Source: Sediminispirochaeta bajacaliforniensis DSM 16054
Lineage (GTDB): Bacteria; Spirochaetota; Spirochaetia; DSM-16054; Sediminispirochaetaceae
NCBI RefSeq assembly: GCF_000378205.1
Contig: NZ_KB899415.1
Location: 112,770 to 176,769, forward strand
Direction of reading: 5' to 3'
Length of the DNA: 64,000 nt
The position numbers were made by a program, and so were the translations under genes. This document shows positions 41,488 to 49,994 of the stretch, in pieces (the first letter of the stretch is position 1; each line of letters opens with the position of its first letter). The notes under the pieces were generated by a model. It saw only the letters and a program-made list of their open reading frames with translations, was not told the origin of the DNA and searched no databases.

Positions 41488-42714
41488 TTATGTAAGGGCA
41501 TAAAAGGTGGCATCTATCCAGTTATTGCTTTCCTGTCTGTATGTCTCCCGGGAGAAAAGGAATTCATACAGGGCCTTGCCGAATTGTCCCTGAAAATAGT
41601 AGACCTGCCCCATGTAAAAATGTGCTCTTGCTTCTACTGTTTTACTCCTGTGGACGGCAAGAAAATTTCCAAGCTCCTTTTCTGCTGCATCCCACTCGGC
41701 ATCGGCGAATGATCCTTTGATGATGTTTGAAAGCAAGACACCTTCGGGATTATCTCCCGGACTTTTGTCTATTGCCAGCATCTGGGCCTGGGGGGTGCTC
41801 TGACTCGGAGCAGGACCAAGCTCGTTGATTAAATTCTGCACCGCCGTCTCCGTATCTTTCGCAAGCGGTGTATATGTGGGTAGGGCATACTTATCCGGAT
41901 CCGCCAGACTCTCGCCTGTTTTTACCGATTTTGGAAGCGTCAGATAGGGAAGGGGGCGTATCCTGACATTTCGAAAGCCTTCATTCTGTTGGGTGGTATC
42001 GGATAAGGCCACCAAAGCAGCATCTGTTGTTGCGTTTTCTCCAGGTTCGAGTTCAACTTCATCAGACTCCACCAGTTCCTTGTCGACGATTGCGTAGTAA
42101 TATTCGAGGCCGGGAAGCGGAAAATCGGTTATCGATCCTTGTGAGCTGCTTAGCGACGTCACAAGCGATGCAGAACGTAAACCATTTTTATCGACGATAG
42201 GATCTGAACTTCGATAGACCATCACCGCTCGTTCTGGTAAAGAGCTTTTATAGCTAATGTAGACAACTTCACCTGCGACCCTTGCACTAATATCGCTTAT
42301 ATGCGTGGCTCTTTCCTGCAGCGATGCAACCTGAACAATGGAGATGGCGTCATTGGTGATGTTTCTATAAGGAATATACAGCTTATACTCCCTTCCATCG
42401 GCGTCGACGGCAAGGACGGCAAAATAGTAGGACCCGGTATCTTGAGGATAGTAGCCGAATAGTTCGATATTCGATGCGACTTCAGCCACAAGTGTCGCGT
42501 CTGTCTCTTTGTCGTTGTCAAAGGGGGTGATGCTTCGGTAGATCCGATAAAACGCAATTGGATCGGAGGCATCTTTCCAAGTCAGAATGATTCGATTGGT
42601 GTCTGCCATTACTTCGAGATTGGACACGAAAGGTGCGTAGACCGTCGTCGTCTCTTCTGCCCATGAATAAAGCACTGCCGTTAGCAGTAACGTAAATAAA
42701 AAGAGCCGTTTCAT
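41488..42714 (-). CDS. Exported protein with fibronectin-like and TPR-like parts
   Basis: A 408-residue protein with a signal peptide (MKRLFLFTLLLTAVLYSWA). Two fibronectin-III-like domains follow: NRIILTWKDASDPIAFYRIYRS near residue 40 and AVMVYRSSDPI ... LPGLEYYYAIVDKE near 165-215. The C-terminal 90 residues look like a tetratricopeptide pair (AEKELGNFLAVHRSKTVEARAHFYMGQVYYFQGQFGKALYEF). Probably periplasmic or at the cell envelope. The gene is preceded by a near-perfect sigma-28 promoter, so it should be expressed with the flagellar regulon. I cannot name it. Confidence 0.78.
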   Translation of the reverse strand: MKRLFLFTLLLTAVLYSWAEETTTVYAPFVSNLEVMADTNRIILTWKDASDPIAFYRIYRSITPFDNDKETDATLVAEVASNIELFGYYPQDTGSYYFAVLAVDADGREYKLYIPYRNITNDAISIVQVASLQERATHISDISARVAGEVVYISYKSSLPERAVMVYRSSDPIVDKNGLRSASLVTSLSSSQGSITDFPLPGLEYYYAIVDKELVESDEVELEPGENATTDAALVALSDTTQQNEGFRNVRIRPLPYLTLPKSVKTGESLADPDKYALPTYTPLAKDTETAVQNLINELGPAPSQSTPQAQMLAIDKSPGDNPEGVLLSNIIKGSFADAEWDAAEKELGNFLAVHRSKTVEARAHFYMGQVYYFQGQFGKALYEFLFSRETYRQESNNWIDATFYALT

Positions 42715-42721
42715 ATCATAC

Positions 42722-42748
42722 CTATCGGCAAAGTTGGGGAAGGGTTTG
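42722..42748 (-). promoter_or_regulatory. Sigma-28 promoter of the Fn3-like gene, predicted leaderless
   Basis: On the minus strand CAAA (42745-42748), 15 bases, GCCGATAG (42722-42729): 3 of 4 and 7 of 8 matches to the FliA consensus, with exact spacing. The ATG (42712-42714) begins seven bases after the -10 and no ribosome site intervenes. Confidence 0.75.
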
Positions 42749-42774
42749 ACACAAAATAGGGATAGAAATACACT
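42746..42774 (+). promoter_or_regulatory. Promoter of the Cas2-like gene, predicted leaderless
   Basis: TTGACA (42746-42751), 17 bases, TACACT (42769-42774); the ATG is at 42781, so transcription should begin on the start codon. Its -35 overlaps the -35 of the divergent sigma-28 promoter. Confidence 0.8.
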
Positions 42775-42780
42775 ATATTT

Positions 42781-43053
42781 ATGTTTGTCGCCGTCACCTT
42801 TGATCTTTCCGAAATCGAAAAGAAGCGTGGTATTGAATCGCTTTTACGTGAATATGGCTTTGAAAAGCGGCATGAAGGACTTTGGGAGACGGTTACGTTA
42901 AAAGAGCGTTATCTTGCTCGTCTGAAACGAGATATAGACAGATTGACCGATTCATATGATAATGTTCGTCTTTACCAATATCCCATCGATGGCGTATTGG
43001 TGGTGACAGGTCTTCAGAATAAGCGGTGGCGGCGGATTGTTGTTCGTCCGTGA
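42781..43053 (+). CDS. Orphan Cas2-like protein
   Basis: A 90-residue protein with the Cas2/VapD ferredoxin-like fold pattern. The first strand carries the conserved aspartate (VAVTFDLS, D8). Then come REYGFEKRHEGLWET, aligning with the 'yG..rvQ.SvFe' segment, a helix LKRDIDRLTDSYDNVRLY, and a last strand GVLVVTG. Cas2 works with Cas1 in CRISPR spacer capture, but neither cas1 nor any repeat array is in this window. So a CRISPR role is not supported; a stand-alone nuclease or a toxin-like VapD relative are alternatives. It precedes prfB by 29 bases. Fold call moderate. Confidence 0.7.
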   Translation: MFVAVTFDLSEIEKKRGIESLLREYGFEKRHEGLWETVTLKERYLARLKRDIDRLTDSYDNVRLYQYPIDGVLVVTGLQNKRWRRIVVRP

Positions 43054-43082
43054 TATAAACATTATTGAGCGAGGAGATCAGG

Positions 43083-44184
43083 ATGCTGAGTGAACTTGAA
43101 ATACCGATCGAACAATTAAAAGAAGAAATCTACGACTCATGGAGGCGACTTTGACCCTGAGCAATTGACTCGGGAAATAAAAGCGCTTGAGGCGGAAAGT
43201 GGAAGTCCGGAGTTCTGGGAGGATCGAGAACGGGCGGAGAAACGGCTTGGCGAGCTGAAACGGCTTCATAAGCGACTTGATCCATGGAAAGATTTATTGT
43301 CTTCATTTGAGGATCTTGAAACACTTTTCGAACTTGCCGATGAAGAACAGGATGAAAGTCAGGAACATGATATTAAAAGGCAGTTGGACGAAATAAGCGA
43401 TACCTATCGTGGCTTGAATCTAACGGAAATGTTCCAAGGGGAATTCGACGGCAGCAATGCTTTTCTTACCATCCATTCAGGGGCGGGAGGAACTGAAGCG
43501 TGCGATTGGACTGCTATGTTGTTGCGAATGTATACCCGTTGGGCCGAACGACGAGAGTTTTCCGTTCAAACTCTTGATCTACTTGAGGCCGAGGGAGGGG
43601 TGAAGTCGGTAACCCTTCAGATTAATGGCGATTTTGTTTTCGGCTATCTTAAAAGCGAAATCGGCGTTCATCGGTTGGTACGTATTTCTCCCTTCGATTC
43701 TAGTGGACGCCGTCATACATCATTTGCGTCGGTATATATCTCCCCTGTTATCGACGATGATATCGAGGTCGATATCAAACCAGAAGAACTGCGTATCGAT
43801 ACCTATAGGGCACAGGGAGCTGGCGGGCAGCATGTCAACAAGACCGATTCCGCTGTCCGTATTACCCACATCTCCACCGGTATCGTGGTACAGTGCCAGA
43901 ACGAACGGAGCCAGTATAAAAACAAAGCCATGGCGCTGAAAATTCTACGTTCTAGATTGTATGAACACTATAAGCGGGAGCAGGAGAAAGAACAGGAAAA
44001 ACATGCTCAGGAAAAGAAAGAGATTTCTTGGGGAAACCAGATACGTTCTTATGTGTTTCAACCCTACACCATGGTAAAAGATCATCGAACGAAACATGAG
44101 GTTGGTAATATTCAGGCCGTGATGGATGGTGAGATCGATGATTTTATCATTGCCTTTCTGAACTGGATGCAGACGGAAGGATAG
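43083..44184 (+). CDS. prfB: Peptide chain release factor 2, made by programmed +1 frameshift
   Basis: RF2 recognises UGA and UAA stops. The gene starts at ATG 43083 (GAGGAGATCAGG upstream), reads 23 codons to an in-frame TGA at 43152-43154, and continues in the +1 frame from GAC at 43153 (join 43083..43151, 43153..44184). The joined protein has 366 residues, the normal RF2 length. The tripeptide anticodon SPF is at 202-204 and the catalytic GGQ at 247-249 (GAGGQHVNKTDSAVRITH). The frameshift gives autoregulation: scarce RF2 favours shifting. Next gene begins one base after the stop. Confidence 0.97.
43141..43155 (+). promoter_or_regulatory. Programmed +1 frameshift signal in prfB
   Basis: The slippery CTT-TGA-C (43149-43155) is preceded by the Shine-Dalgarno-like GGAGG (43141-43145), three bases before CTT, as in E. 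coli prfB. The UGA codon is the one RF2 itself reads, giving the classical feedback loop. Confidence 0.95.
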
Positions 44185-44185
44185 T

Positions 44186-44563
44186 ATGGAACGTCGGCTT
44201 CTTCTGGTAGATGATCTTAGCTTTATGAGAAGTGCGTTGAAAGAAATTCTCGAAGAAGCCGGTTTTTCCATTGCGGGAGAGGCTGCCAACGGTGTTGAGG
44301 CAATAACGTTATATCGTACGGTGCACCCGTCTCTTGTCCTTATGGATATCACCATGCCGGTTATGGATGGGATTGAAGCCCTCCGTCGTATTCGACGGCT
44401 TGACCCTTCGGCAATGGTTGTCATGTGTTCTGCTTTGGGGCAGGAAAAGACAATTCTTCGCGCTATCCAATACGGAGCGAAAGATTTTGTTGTAAAACCC
44501 TTTTCCAAAGCGCGGATCGTGTCTGCCGTTGAGAAGGCGTTGGAGTCGGTGGAAAGCCCGTGA
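44186..44563 (+). CDS. CheY-like single-domain response regulator
   Basis: A 125-residue receiver domain with no output domain. The acidic pocket is D9-D10 (LLLVDDLSFMR), the phospho-acceptor is D54 (LVLMDITMPVMDG), the switch position is S82 in MCSALG, and lysine K104 is in VVKPF. CheY of this type binds the flagellar switch or passes phosphate. There is no kinase or chemotaxis gene beside it, so it is not necessarily the main CheY. It starts one base after prfB ends, and its stop overlaps the next start as GTGA. Confidence 0.93.
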   Translation: MERRLLLVDDLSFMRSALKEILEEAGFSIAGEAANGVEAITLYRTVHPSLVLMDITMPVMDGIEALRRIRRLDPSAMVVMCSALGQEKTILRAIQYGAKDFVVKPFSKARIVSAVEKALESVESP

Positions 44564-46020
44564 GACCGTTTACCCGCGGTTTGTGTTTCTTGCCGTTCCT
44601 CCTTTTTCTGCTCTTTGTGAAGACTGGTGACGTCTCTTTGCTTTTCGCCGCTGGTATGAATGAAGAGACTGAGGTTTTAAGCGATCCGCGGTCGAATTGG
44701 ACGCTACTTCTTCTTACGCCTTCTTCTTCCAATACCGATTACCGGGTCGAGGCCCTGCAAACCGCCTTTACCGATTCTGTTACGAGAGAGATCGAAGCCA
44801 TTGGCCAGCATAATTTTTTATTTGATGAGTGGGATCGTTATTTGGCCTTTCTTTCTGAGCAAGAGAGACGTTCACGTCGTGAAAAAATAGCGAAACAGGA
44901 ACGTGATATAGCCGAATATCAGCTTCAGGGTGAGCGCAAGCTGGAAAAAAAGCGTATTGATGAACGGAAAAAATTACAGGATGCCCTTGGTAACCGTATC
45001 TCCTATGATATTCCCCTCGCAAAGCCCATCGTTGTTAAAACGCTTCCTTTTCAACGCATTTCGACATCCTGGATCAATAATGAAGATGCCGATGCGGCTC
45101 TTGTCTTGGAGGTCAATGCCGTTGGTGAGAAATATCTATATTCCATGGAATTCTGGGCCCCGTTTCTCGGGAAAGAGAAGGTATATCATTCTCTTGTCTC
45201 GGGTGGCTCGTCGGTAGAGGCTGTGGCCGAAATACTGACCGATCGTATCAGAGCCTCTCTCGTCGGACGGAGCTGGTCAGCATTGGACCTCACCGGGAAA
45301 GGAGATGGCGAAGGGGGGCGAAAACATACCCCGTTGAATCTTTTCCTGGATGGCGAGCGACTTTCTCCATCGGCCACTTCAAATCTCCTTCCCGGAGTCT
45401 ACAAGCTTACTGTTTCCGCATATGGATATGAGACGACGGAGCAAACGGTTTTTCTCGCCCCGAATCAGCGGCGTCATATTTCTGTTGAGCTCAAACCACA
45501 GCAGTCCGATCTATTTACATTACGTACCGAACCGGAAGGGGCGTCCATCTACCTCGACGGAAAATATGTCGGCATATCTCCCCTTGCCACACAGAGTCCG
45601 ACGGCTCCCTTTCTTGTCGGAATCGTTGCACAGGGGTATCGTGATGTGCAGTTTCCCGTGGAACAGAATGCAGGATCCTATCATTTTTCTCTGGAACCTG
45701 CAGGTTATGATCGTCAGCTACTTGTAGATGCGAGTCGGCGGCGTTTCTACAATGCCTTTGGCCTCTTTCTCCTTTCGATTCCCGTCACGATGATCAGTTA
45801 CGGCATAGGAAGCGATTACGGGATAGCTGCCAATCAGGCAGCGGAAAGCGGAAGTGCCGATCAAAGCGAAATCGATCGCCTGGCTGATAAAAATGGATTA
45901 TGGTACACTGCTTACATGGGAGGTCTTTTCCTTAATGTTATTCTCGGAACAAATGCCATTTTTAGCTTGGCTGATTATATTGAAATGCATGAATCGGTAT
46001 ACAACGTTGGGAGGAAATAG
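44560..46020 (+). CDS. PEGA-domain membrane/exported protein
   Basis: A 486-residue protein with an N-terminal signal or anchor (FTRGLCFLPFLLFLLFV). A coiled-coil-like charged stretch (EQERRSRREKIAKQERDIAEYQ) lies near residue 105. Two PEGA-like domains follow: LFLDGERLSPSATSNLLPGVYKLTVSAYGYE near residue 265 and LRTEPEGASIYLDGKYVGISPLATQ near 325. There are two C-terminal membrane helices (AFGLFLLSIPVTMISYG and YTAYMGGLFLNVILG). PEGA repeats bind envelope polymers in surface proteins. It sits between cheY and ftsY with overlapping junctions. Function unknown. Confidence 0.78.
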   Translation: MRPFTRGLCFLPFLLFLLFVKTGDVSLLFAAGMNEETEVLSDPRSNWTLLLLTPSSSNTDYRVEALQTAFTDSVTREIEAIGQHNFLFDEWDRYLAFLSEQERRSRREKIAKQERDIAEYQLQGERKLEKKRIDERKKLQDALGNRISYDIPLAKPIVVKTLPFQRISTSWINNEDADAALVLEVNAVGEKYLYSMEFWAPFLGKEKVYHSLVSGGSSVEAVAEILTDRIRASLVGRSWSALDLTGKGDGEGGRKHTPLNLFLDGERLSPSATSNLLPGVYKLTVSAYGYETTEQTVFLAPNQRRHISVELKPQQSDLFTLRTEPEGASIYLDGKYVGISPLATQSPTAPFLVGIVAQGYRDVQFPVEQNAGSYHFSLEPAGYDRQLLVDASRRRFYNAFGLFLLSIPVTMISYGIGSDYGIAANQAAESGSADQSEIDRLADKNGLWYTAYMGGLFLNVILGTNAIFSLADYIEMHESVYNVGRK

Positions 46021-46896
46021 TTGGCTGGAATAAGTCTTGGAAAGAAGATACGTGGACTTTTGTCGAGGAAAGCTACCCTCGATGAGGCCTTTTATGATGA
46101 GCTGGAAGATACGCTTATCGAAAGCGATTTAGGGGCCCGAACGGCCATGGATCTTGTCGATTCCCTCCGTGACTCAAAAGAGGCTCGCGGCATGAGCGAA
46201 TCCGAAATTCTCGACTATCTGAAGAGGCAGCTTTTACCCTATACCAAGGCTGCGAAGTTTGATTTCCGGGATAAGCAACGGTCTTTGATACTTGTCCTTG
46301 GTGTCAACGGCGTCGGGAAAACCACGACAATAGCCAAAATGGCCCGCTATTTTCATGACGCTCAGGGCAAAAGCTGTGTACTGGCGGCAGGGGATACATT
46401 CCGAGCTGCAGCCATCGATCAGCTTCTTGTCCATGGAGAAAGGCTGGGGGTTCGGGTCGTTCATCAGCAACCTGGGGCCGATCCGGGGGCCGTAATCTAT
46501 GACGCCCTCGAGAGTGCCGTAAGTCGTGGCGAAGAACTCGTTTTAGCGGATACCGCCGGACGGATGCACAACAAGGCAAATCTTATCAGGGAGCTTCAGA
46601 AAATCCATAAAATCGTCGGTGCGAAGATCGGAACGGAAAATTACTGTAAGCTGCTTGTTATAGATACCACTACCGGCCAGAACGCCCTCCGTCAGGCCGA
46701 ACTCTTTCATGAGGCCGTTGGGGTCGACGCCCTTGTCATGGCAAAATACGATTCGGCGGCAAAGGGAGGAATCATTATTCCGATTCAGCGTACCCTTTCC
46801 ATCCCCGTTGCCTTTGTCGGTACCGGAGAAGGTTATGGTGACCTCGCTCTTTTTGATCCGGAGAGCTATCTCAACTCCCTGTTGGGGATCGGTTGA
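46021..46896 (+). CDS. ftsY: SRP receptor GTPase FtsY
   Basis: Membrane-associated partner of Ffh for co-translational protein targeting. 291 residues, only the NG domain, without the acidic A domain. G motifs: GVNGVGKTTTIAKMARYF (G1) near residue 97, DTFRAAAIDQL (G2), LADTAGRMHNK (G3), and VMAKYDSAAKGG at G4, where most FtsY proteins have TKLDGTAKGG. The insertion-box context DTTTGQNALRQAE is normal. TTG start directly after the previous stop, with GGGAGGAAA upstream. Confidence 0.95.
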   Translation: MAGISLGKKIRGLLSRKATLDEAFYDELEDTLIESDLGARTAMDLVDSLRDSKEARGMSESEILDYLKRQLLPYTKAAKFDFRDKQRSLILVLGVNGVGKTTTIAKMARYFHDAQGKSCVLAAGDTFRAAAIDQLLVHGERLGVRVVHQQPGADPGAVIYDALESAVSRGEELVLADTAGRMHNKANLIRELQKIHKIVGAKIGTENYCKLLVIDTTTGQNALRQAELFHEAVGVDALVMAKYDSAAKGGIIIPIQRTLSIPVAFVGTGEGYGDLALFDPESYLNSLLGIG

Positions 46897-46909
46897 CCAA
46901 GGTATCGTG

Positions 46910-47953
46910 GTGTATCGTCGGCTTTTCCTTCTTGCATTATTAGTTTCTTCGGTTCGGGTTTTCGCCTTTGGGCCCCCTTCTTTTGTGAAGAGCGGCCGTT
47001 TTCTCAGTAATGCAGTAGGTATTCCTCTTTCTCCTCTTATTCGACAGGCCGGTGAAGGCGAGTATTGGCTGGAGGTAAAAGAAGATGACGGAGGCAGTAT
47101 CGAAAGGCTTTATCAGGGGAAATTACTGATCGCCGAGCGAACGATCAGTAAGAGCGATCTCTCCGATGACACGCTTCTGATCGAAGAAAAAAGAGGGGCC
47201 CAGACTATGTATAAGGCGGAAATAGGCGACGAAGGTCTCTTGTACGAATGGAGGAAGGGAAATGAGGTCCGCTACGGTTATGAGGTGGATGATCCCCATT
47301 CTGTACCCCTTCCGTCCCAGCTGAATGGTCGTGACTATTATTACGGACCGGAAGGGGCGCTTTGCGCCGTCGATGGAAAGGGTTATTATTTGCTTTTGCT
47401 TCCCGATGGAATCAGTTACGAGGAGCAGGGAAAAGATGCCACTGCCTTTTTTGTGCCCTCTGGGGCCTCTTTCGAGCGTTCTTTGGGCTGGGATTCAAAG
47501 GGAATACTTCGAGAGGAACGTCGGGAAGCATTAAGCGATGGATGGCAACGAGTACGGTTGATAGATAAAAAGGGTAACGAGGAAATTCGTCTTTACGATG
47601 AACAATCACGGCTAAGGGATATAAGACGAAGGGGGATCGACGGGTATGAGCATTTCGAGTATCTTTATCCCTCCCATTCCGACGAAACTATTCGTCTTCG
47701 CTCGGCACTGGTACGAGAAGAGAGCCGCTACCATTTCGCTGCGGAGGGAACTTTCGCTGCAGTAGAAACCCTTCGCTCCGGCTCATTGGTTCAGATCATA
47801 AAAAAAGAGGGGGGGGCTTTTATGGTTACGCGATTTCGGGGCGATGAAGAGCTTTTTACCGAACATGTCGATTTTTCCGAGCTGCATCGTTATACCGAGG
47901 ATTTTCGAACCCTACTGCAGGACTATGTTAGGAAAGGGTATGGCACGCGATAA
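46910..47953 (+). CDS. Exported hypothetical protein
   Basis: About 347 residues with a signal peptide (MYRRLFLLALLVSSVRVFA). The rest is rich in aromatic beta strands resembling YD-type repeats (GRDYYYGPEGALCAVDGKGYYLLLLPDG; ERREALSDGWQRVRLIDKKG), but no named family is recognised. The GTG at 46910 fits AAGG at 46899-46902 and a good signal peptide; GTG 46907 is possible. It follows ftsY by 13 bases and overlaps the LolC-like gene by 14. It could be an outer-membrane or periplasmic partner of lipoprotein sorting, by position only. Confidence 0.7.
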   Translation: MYRRLFLLALLVSSVRVFAFGPPSFVKSGRFLSNAVGIPLSPLIRQAGEGEYWLEVKEDDGGSIERLYQGKLLIAERTISKSDLSDDTLLIEEKRGAQTMYKAEIGDEGLLYEWRKGNEVRYGYEVDDPHSVPLPSQLNGRDYYYGPEGALCAVDGKGYYLLLLPDGISYEEQGKDATAFFVPSGASFERSLGWDSKGILREERREALSDGWQRVRLIDKKGNEEIRLYDEQSRLRDIRRRGIDGYEHFEYLYPSHSDETIRLRSALVREESRYHFAAEGTFAAVETLRSGSLVQIIKKEGGAFMVTRFRGDEELFTEHVDFSELHRYTEDFRTLLQDYVRKGYGTR

Positions 47954-49286
47954 AAAGAAACGACTTCCAGGAAAGATGTGGATACTGTTTGTTGCTTTTC
48001 GCTTTCTTCGAAGCAGGAGAAAAGAGCGAAAAATCCGCCCCTCCTTCTTTTCGATTCTGGGGCTTGCAGTCGGGGTTATGACGCTTCTCTCCGTATTAGC
48101 CGTTATGAACGGGTTCCAGCTCGGTTTTATCGAAGATATACTGGAAATCGGCTCGTATCATATCAGGATCTATCAACAGCAGGATGAGGATCAAACGGAT
48201 CTTCTCGCCCTTCTTCGCGGTATGCCGGAGGTCGAGGCTGCGGTTCCTTTCCTTGATGTCCAAACGATGATCGAAGGGCCTTTTTCCGGCATGTTGGGGT
48301 GTAATATCCGAGCACTGCCAACGGATACCCCTGCAATCGATCCGGGATGGGCACGTCAAATGGATCTGGATGATGCCTTTGCAAGCGATGGCGAGCGGGA
48401 CCTTATCAAACCGGATAGTGTATGGATAGGATCTGTACTTGCGCAAAATCTCGGTATCACCACGGGAGATAGCGTCTCTTTTCTTTCCATGGCAGGCGAT
48501 TCCTTTCGTGGGCTAGAACCCACTAAGGTTGAGTATACCGTTTCGCTTATTTTTTCCAGTGGTTATTATGAATATGATTCAGCCCTTGCCTTTGTTGCAC
48601 ATGATTCTATTTCTGCAATCGCTTCGGGAAAAGAGAAGATCAATATAGGGGTTAAGCTCAAAAACCGCTGGAGGGATAGACAGTTTATTGAGAAGCTGAA
48701 TGAAACGGGGAAACTTTTTCCCGGTACGGAGGTGGTTTCCTGGCGGCAATACAACCGCTCTTTTTTCGGGGCCCTTCGAATGGAAAAATTGGCTATGATG
48801 TTGGTCATCGGAATCGTTTTTATTGTTGTTGGTGCAAATATGAAGCATTCTCTCGAGCGGACCGTCTGGGAGAAAAAAGAAGAGATCGGTTTACTTCGTT
48901 CGGTGGGGGCTCATCCCCGCGATATCCGGTTGATTTTCCTCCTTGACGGAGCGTTTATAGGGAGCATCGGAGGAGGAATAGGGACCGCTTTGGGCCTTCT
49001 TATTGCCGAAAATATCAATGGCATTTTTTCTCTCACCGAAAAAATAGTCAACGCCGTTATCGTCTTCTCAGAGAGGCTCCTGATGCCGTTTTTCCAGGTT
49101 CGCGGGGAGACCTTTTCATTGTTTTCTTCTACCTATTTTTATCTCCAGGAGGTTCCGAGTCGGGTGATGTACCATGAGGTCCTTATTGTCTTTCTCTTTG
49201 CTCTTGCGGCAAGCCTCCTTTCGGCTTGGGTCTCTTCCGGCCGGGTTGCCGATTTTGACCCTGCGGAGATTATGCGCTATGAATAA
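47940..49286 (+). CDS. Lipoprotein-releasing ABC permease, LolC/E-type
   Basis: A 448-residue FtsX/MacB-type permease. The N-terminal membrane helix comes after FRFLRSRRKERKIRP, followed by the conserved ILGLAVGVMTLLSVLAVMNGF of LolC/E. A large periplasmic domain (about 65-310) follows, then three C-terminal helices including MLVIGIVFIVVGANM. EIGLLRSVGAHPRDIRLIFLL is the ATPase coupling region. The ATG at 47940 has GGAAAGG just upstream; a longer frame is unlikely because it overlaps the gene before. It works with the following ATPase and second permease to move lipoproteins from the inner membrane. Confidence 0.9.
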   Translation: MARDKKKRLPGKMWILFVAFRFLRSRRKERKIRPSFFSILGLAVGVMTLLSVLAVMNGFQLGFIEDILEIGSYHIRIYQQQDEDQTDLLALLRGMPEVEAAVPFLDVQTMIEGPFSGMLGCNIRALPTDTPAIDPGWARQMDLDDAFASDGERDLIKPDSVWIGSVLAQNLGITTGDSVSFLSMAGDSFRGLEPTKVEYTVSLIFSSGYYEYDSALAFVAHDSISAIASGKEKINIGVKLKNRWRDRQFIEKLNETGKLFPGTEVVSWRQYNRSFFGALRMEKLAMMLVIGIVFIVVGANMKHSLERTVWEKKEEIGLLRSVGAHPRDIRLIFLLDGAFIGSIGGGIGTALGLLIAENINGIFSLTEKIVNAVIVFSERLLMPFFQVRGETFSLFSSTYFYLQEVPSRVMYHEVLIVFLFALAASLLSAWVSSGRVADFDPAEIMRYE

Positions 49287-49304
49287 CAAGCGGGGAGAGC
49301 AAAG

Positions 49305-49994
49305 ATGAACGCATTGGTGAACGTAACCGGACTGAAAAAGGTCTATAAAAGCGGAAGAGAGCTACTTACTGTTTTCCAGGATGTTTCCTTCGATCTGGGA
49401 GAAAAAAGTTTTGTTACCCTTACAGGCGAGAGCGGAAGTGGAAAGAGCACCCTTTTACACATCATAGGCGGCTTGGACCTGCCTTCCGAAGGGAGTGTCG
49501 AGGTGGGAGGCGAGCGGATCAGCGAGATGAGTGAGCAGGATCTGACCAATTATCGTAATCAAGTTATTGGTTTTGTATTTCAATTTCATTATTTGCTGAA
49601 AGAGTTTACCGCCGTCGAGAATGTGATGCTTCCCGCCTATATGTCGGGTACACCACGACTGAAAGCGAGAAAATGGGCAGAAGAGCTGATAGAGCTTGTC
49701 GGTCTTGGTAATAGACGTGAACATTATCCAAGCCAGCTTTCAGGCGGGGAACAGCAGCGTGTCGCGGTCGCCCGGGCCCTGATTAATCATCCTTCGCTTA
49801 TCCTCGCCGATGAGCCGACCGGTAATCTGGACGAAAAAAACTCTATCATTGTAACCGAACTATTGGCTCGAATCGTACGGGAACAGGGTACGACACTTTT
49901 GCTTGTCACCCATAATCCCGAACTGGCGGCCATGGGAGAAGTTAGGCTTGCCCTCGGCGGAAGCGCCTTAATCATAGAGGAGGGACGGGCTTGA
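49305..49994 (+). CDS. lolD: Lipoprotein-releasing ABC transporter ATPase LolD
   Basis: ATP-binding subunit, 229 residues. Walker A GESGSGKSTLLHIIGGLD near residue 42, Q-loop VFQFHYLL, signature LSGGEQQRVAVARAL near residue 145, Walker B LILADEPTGNLD and H-loop VTHNPELA. The FQFHYLLKEFTAVENVMLP wording is close to LolD. It lies between two LolC/E-type permeases. GGGGAGAGCAAAG precedes the ATG. Its stop overlaps the next start as TTGA. Confidence 0.95.
   Translation: MNALVNVTGLKKVYKSGRELLTVFQDVSFDLGEKSFVTLTGESGSGKSTLLHIIGGLDLPSEGSVEVGGERISEMSEQDLTNYRNQVIGFVFQFHYLLKEFTAVENVMLPAYMSGTPRLKARKWAEELIELVGLGNRREHYPSQLSGGEQQRVAVARALINHPSLILADEPTGNLDEKNSIIVTELLARIVREQGTTLLLVTHNPELAAMGEVRLALGGSALIIEEGRA

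Noticed and set aside
42781..43053. A CRISPR-Cas locus around the Cas2-like gene
   Set aside because: No repeat-spacer array and no cas1 or effector gene occur anywhere in the window.
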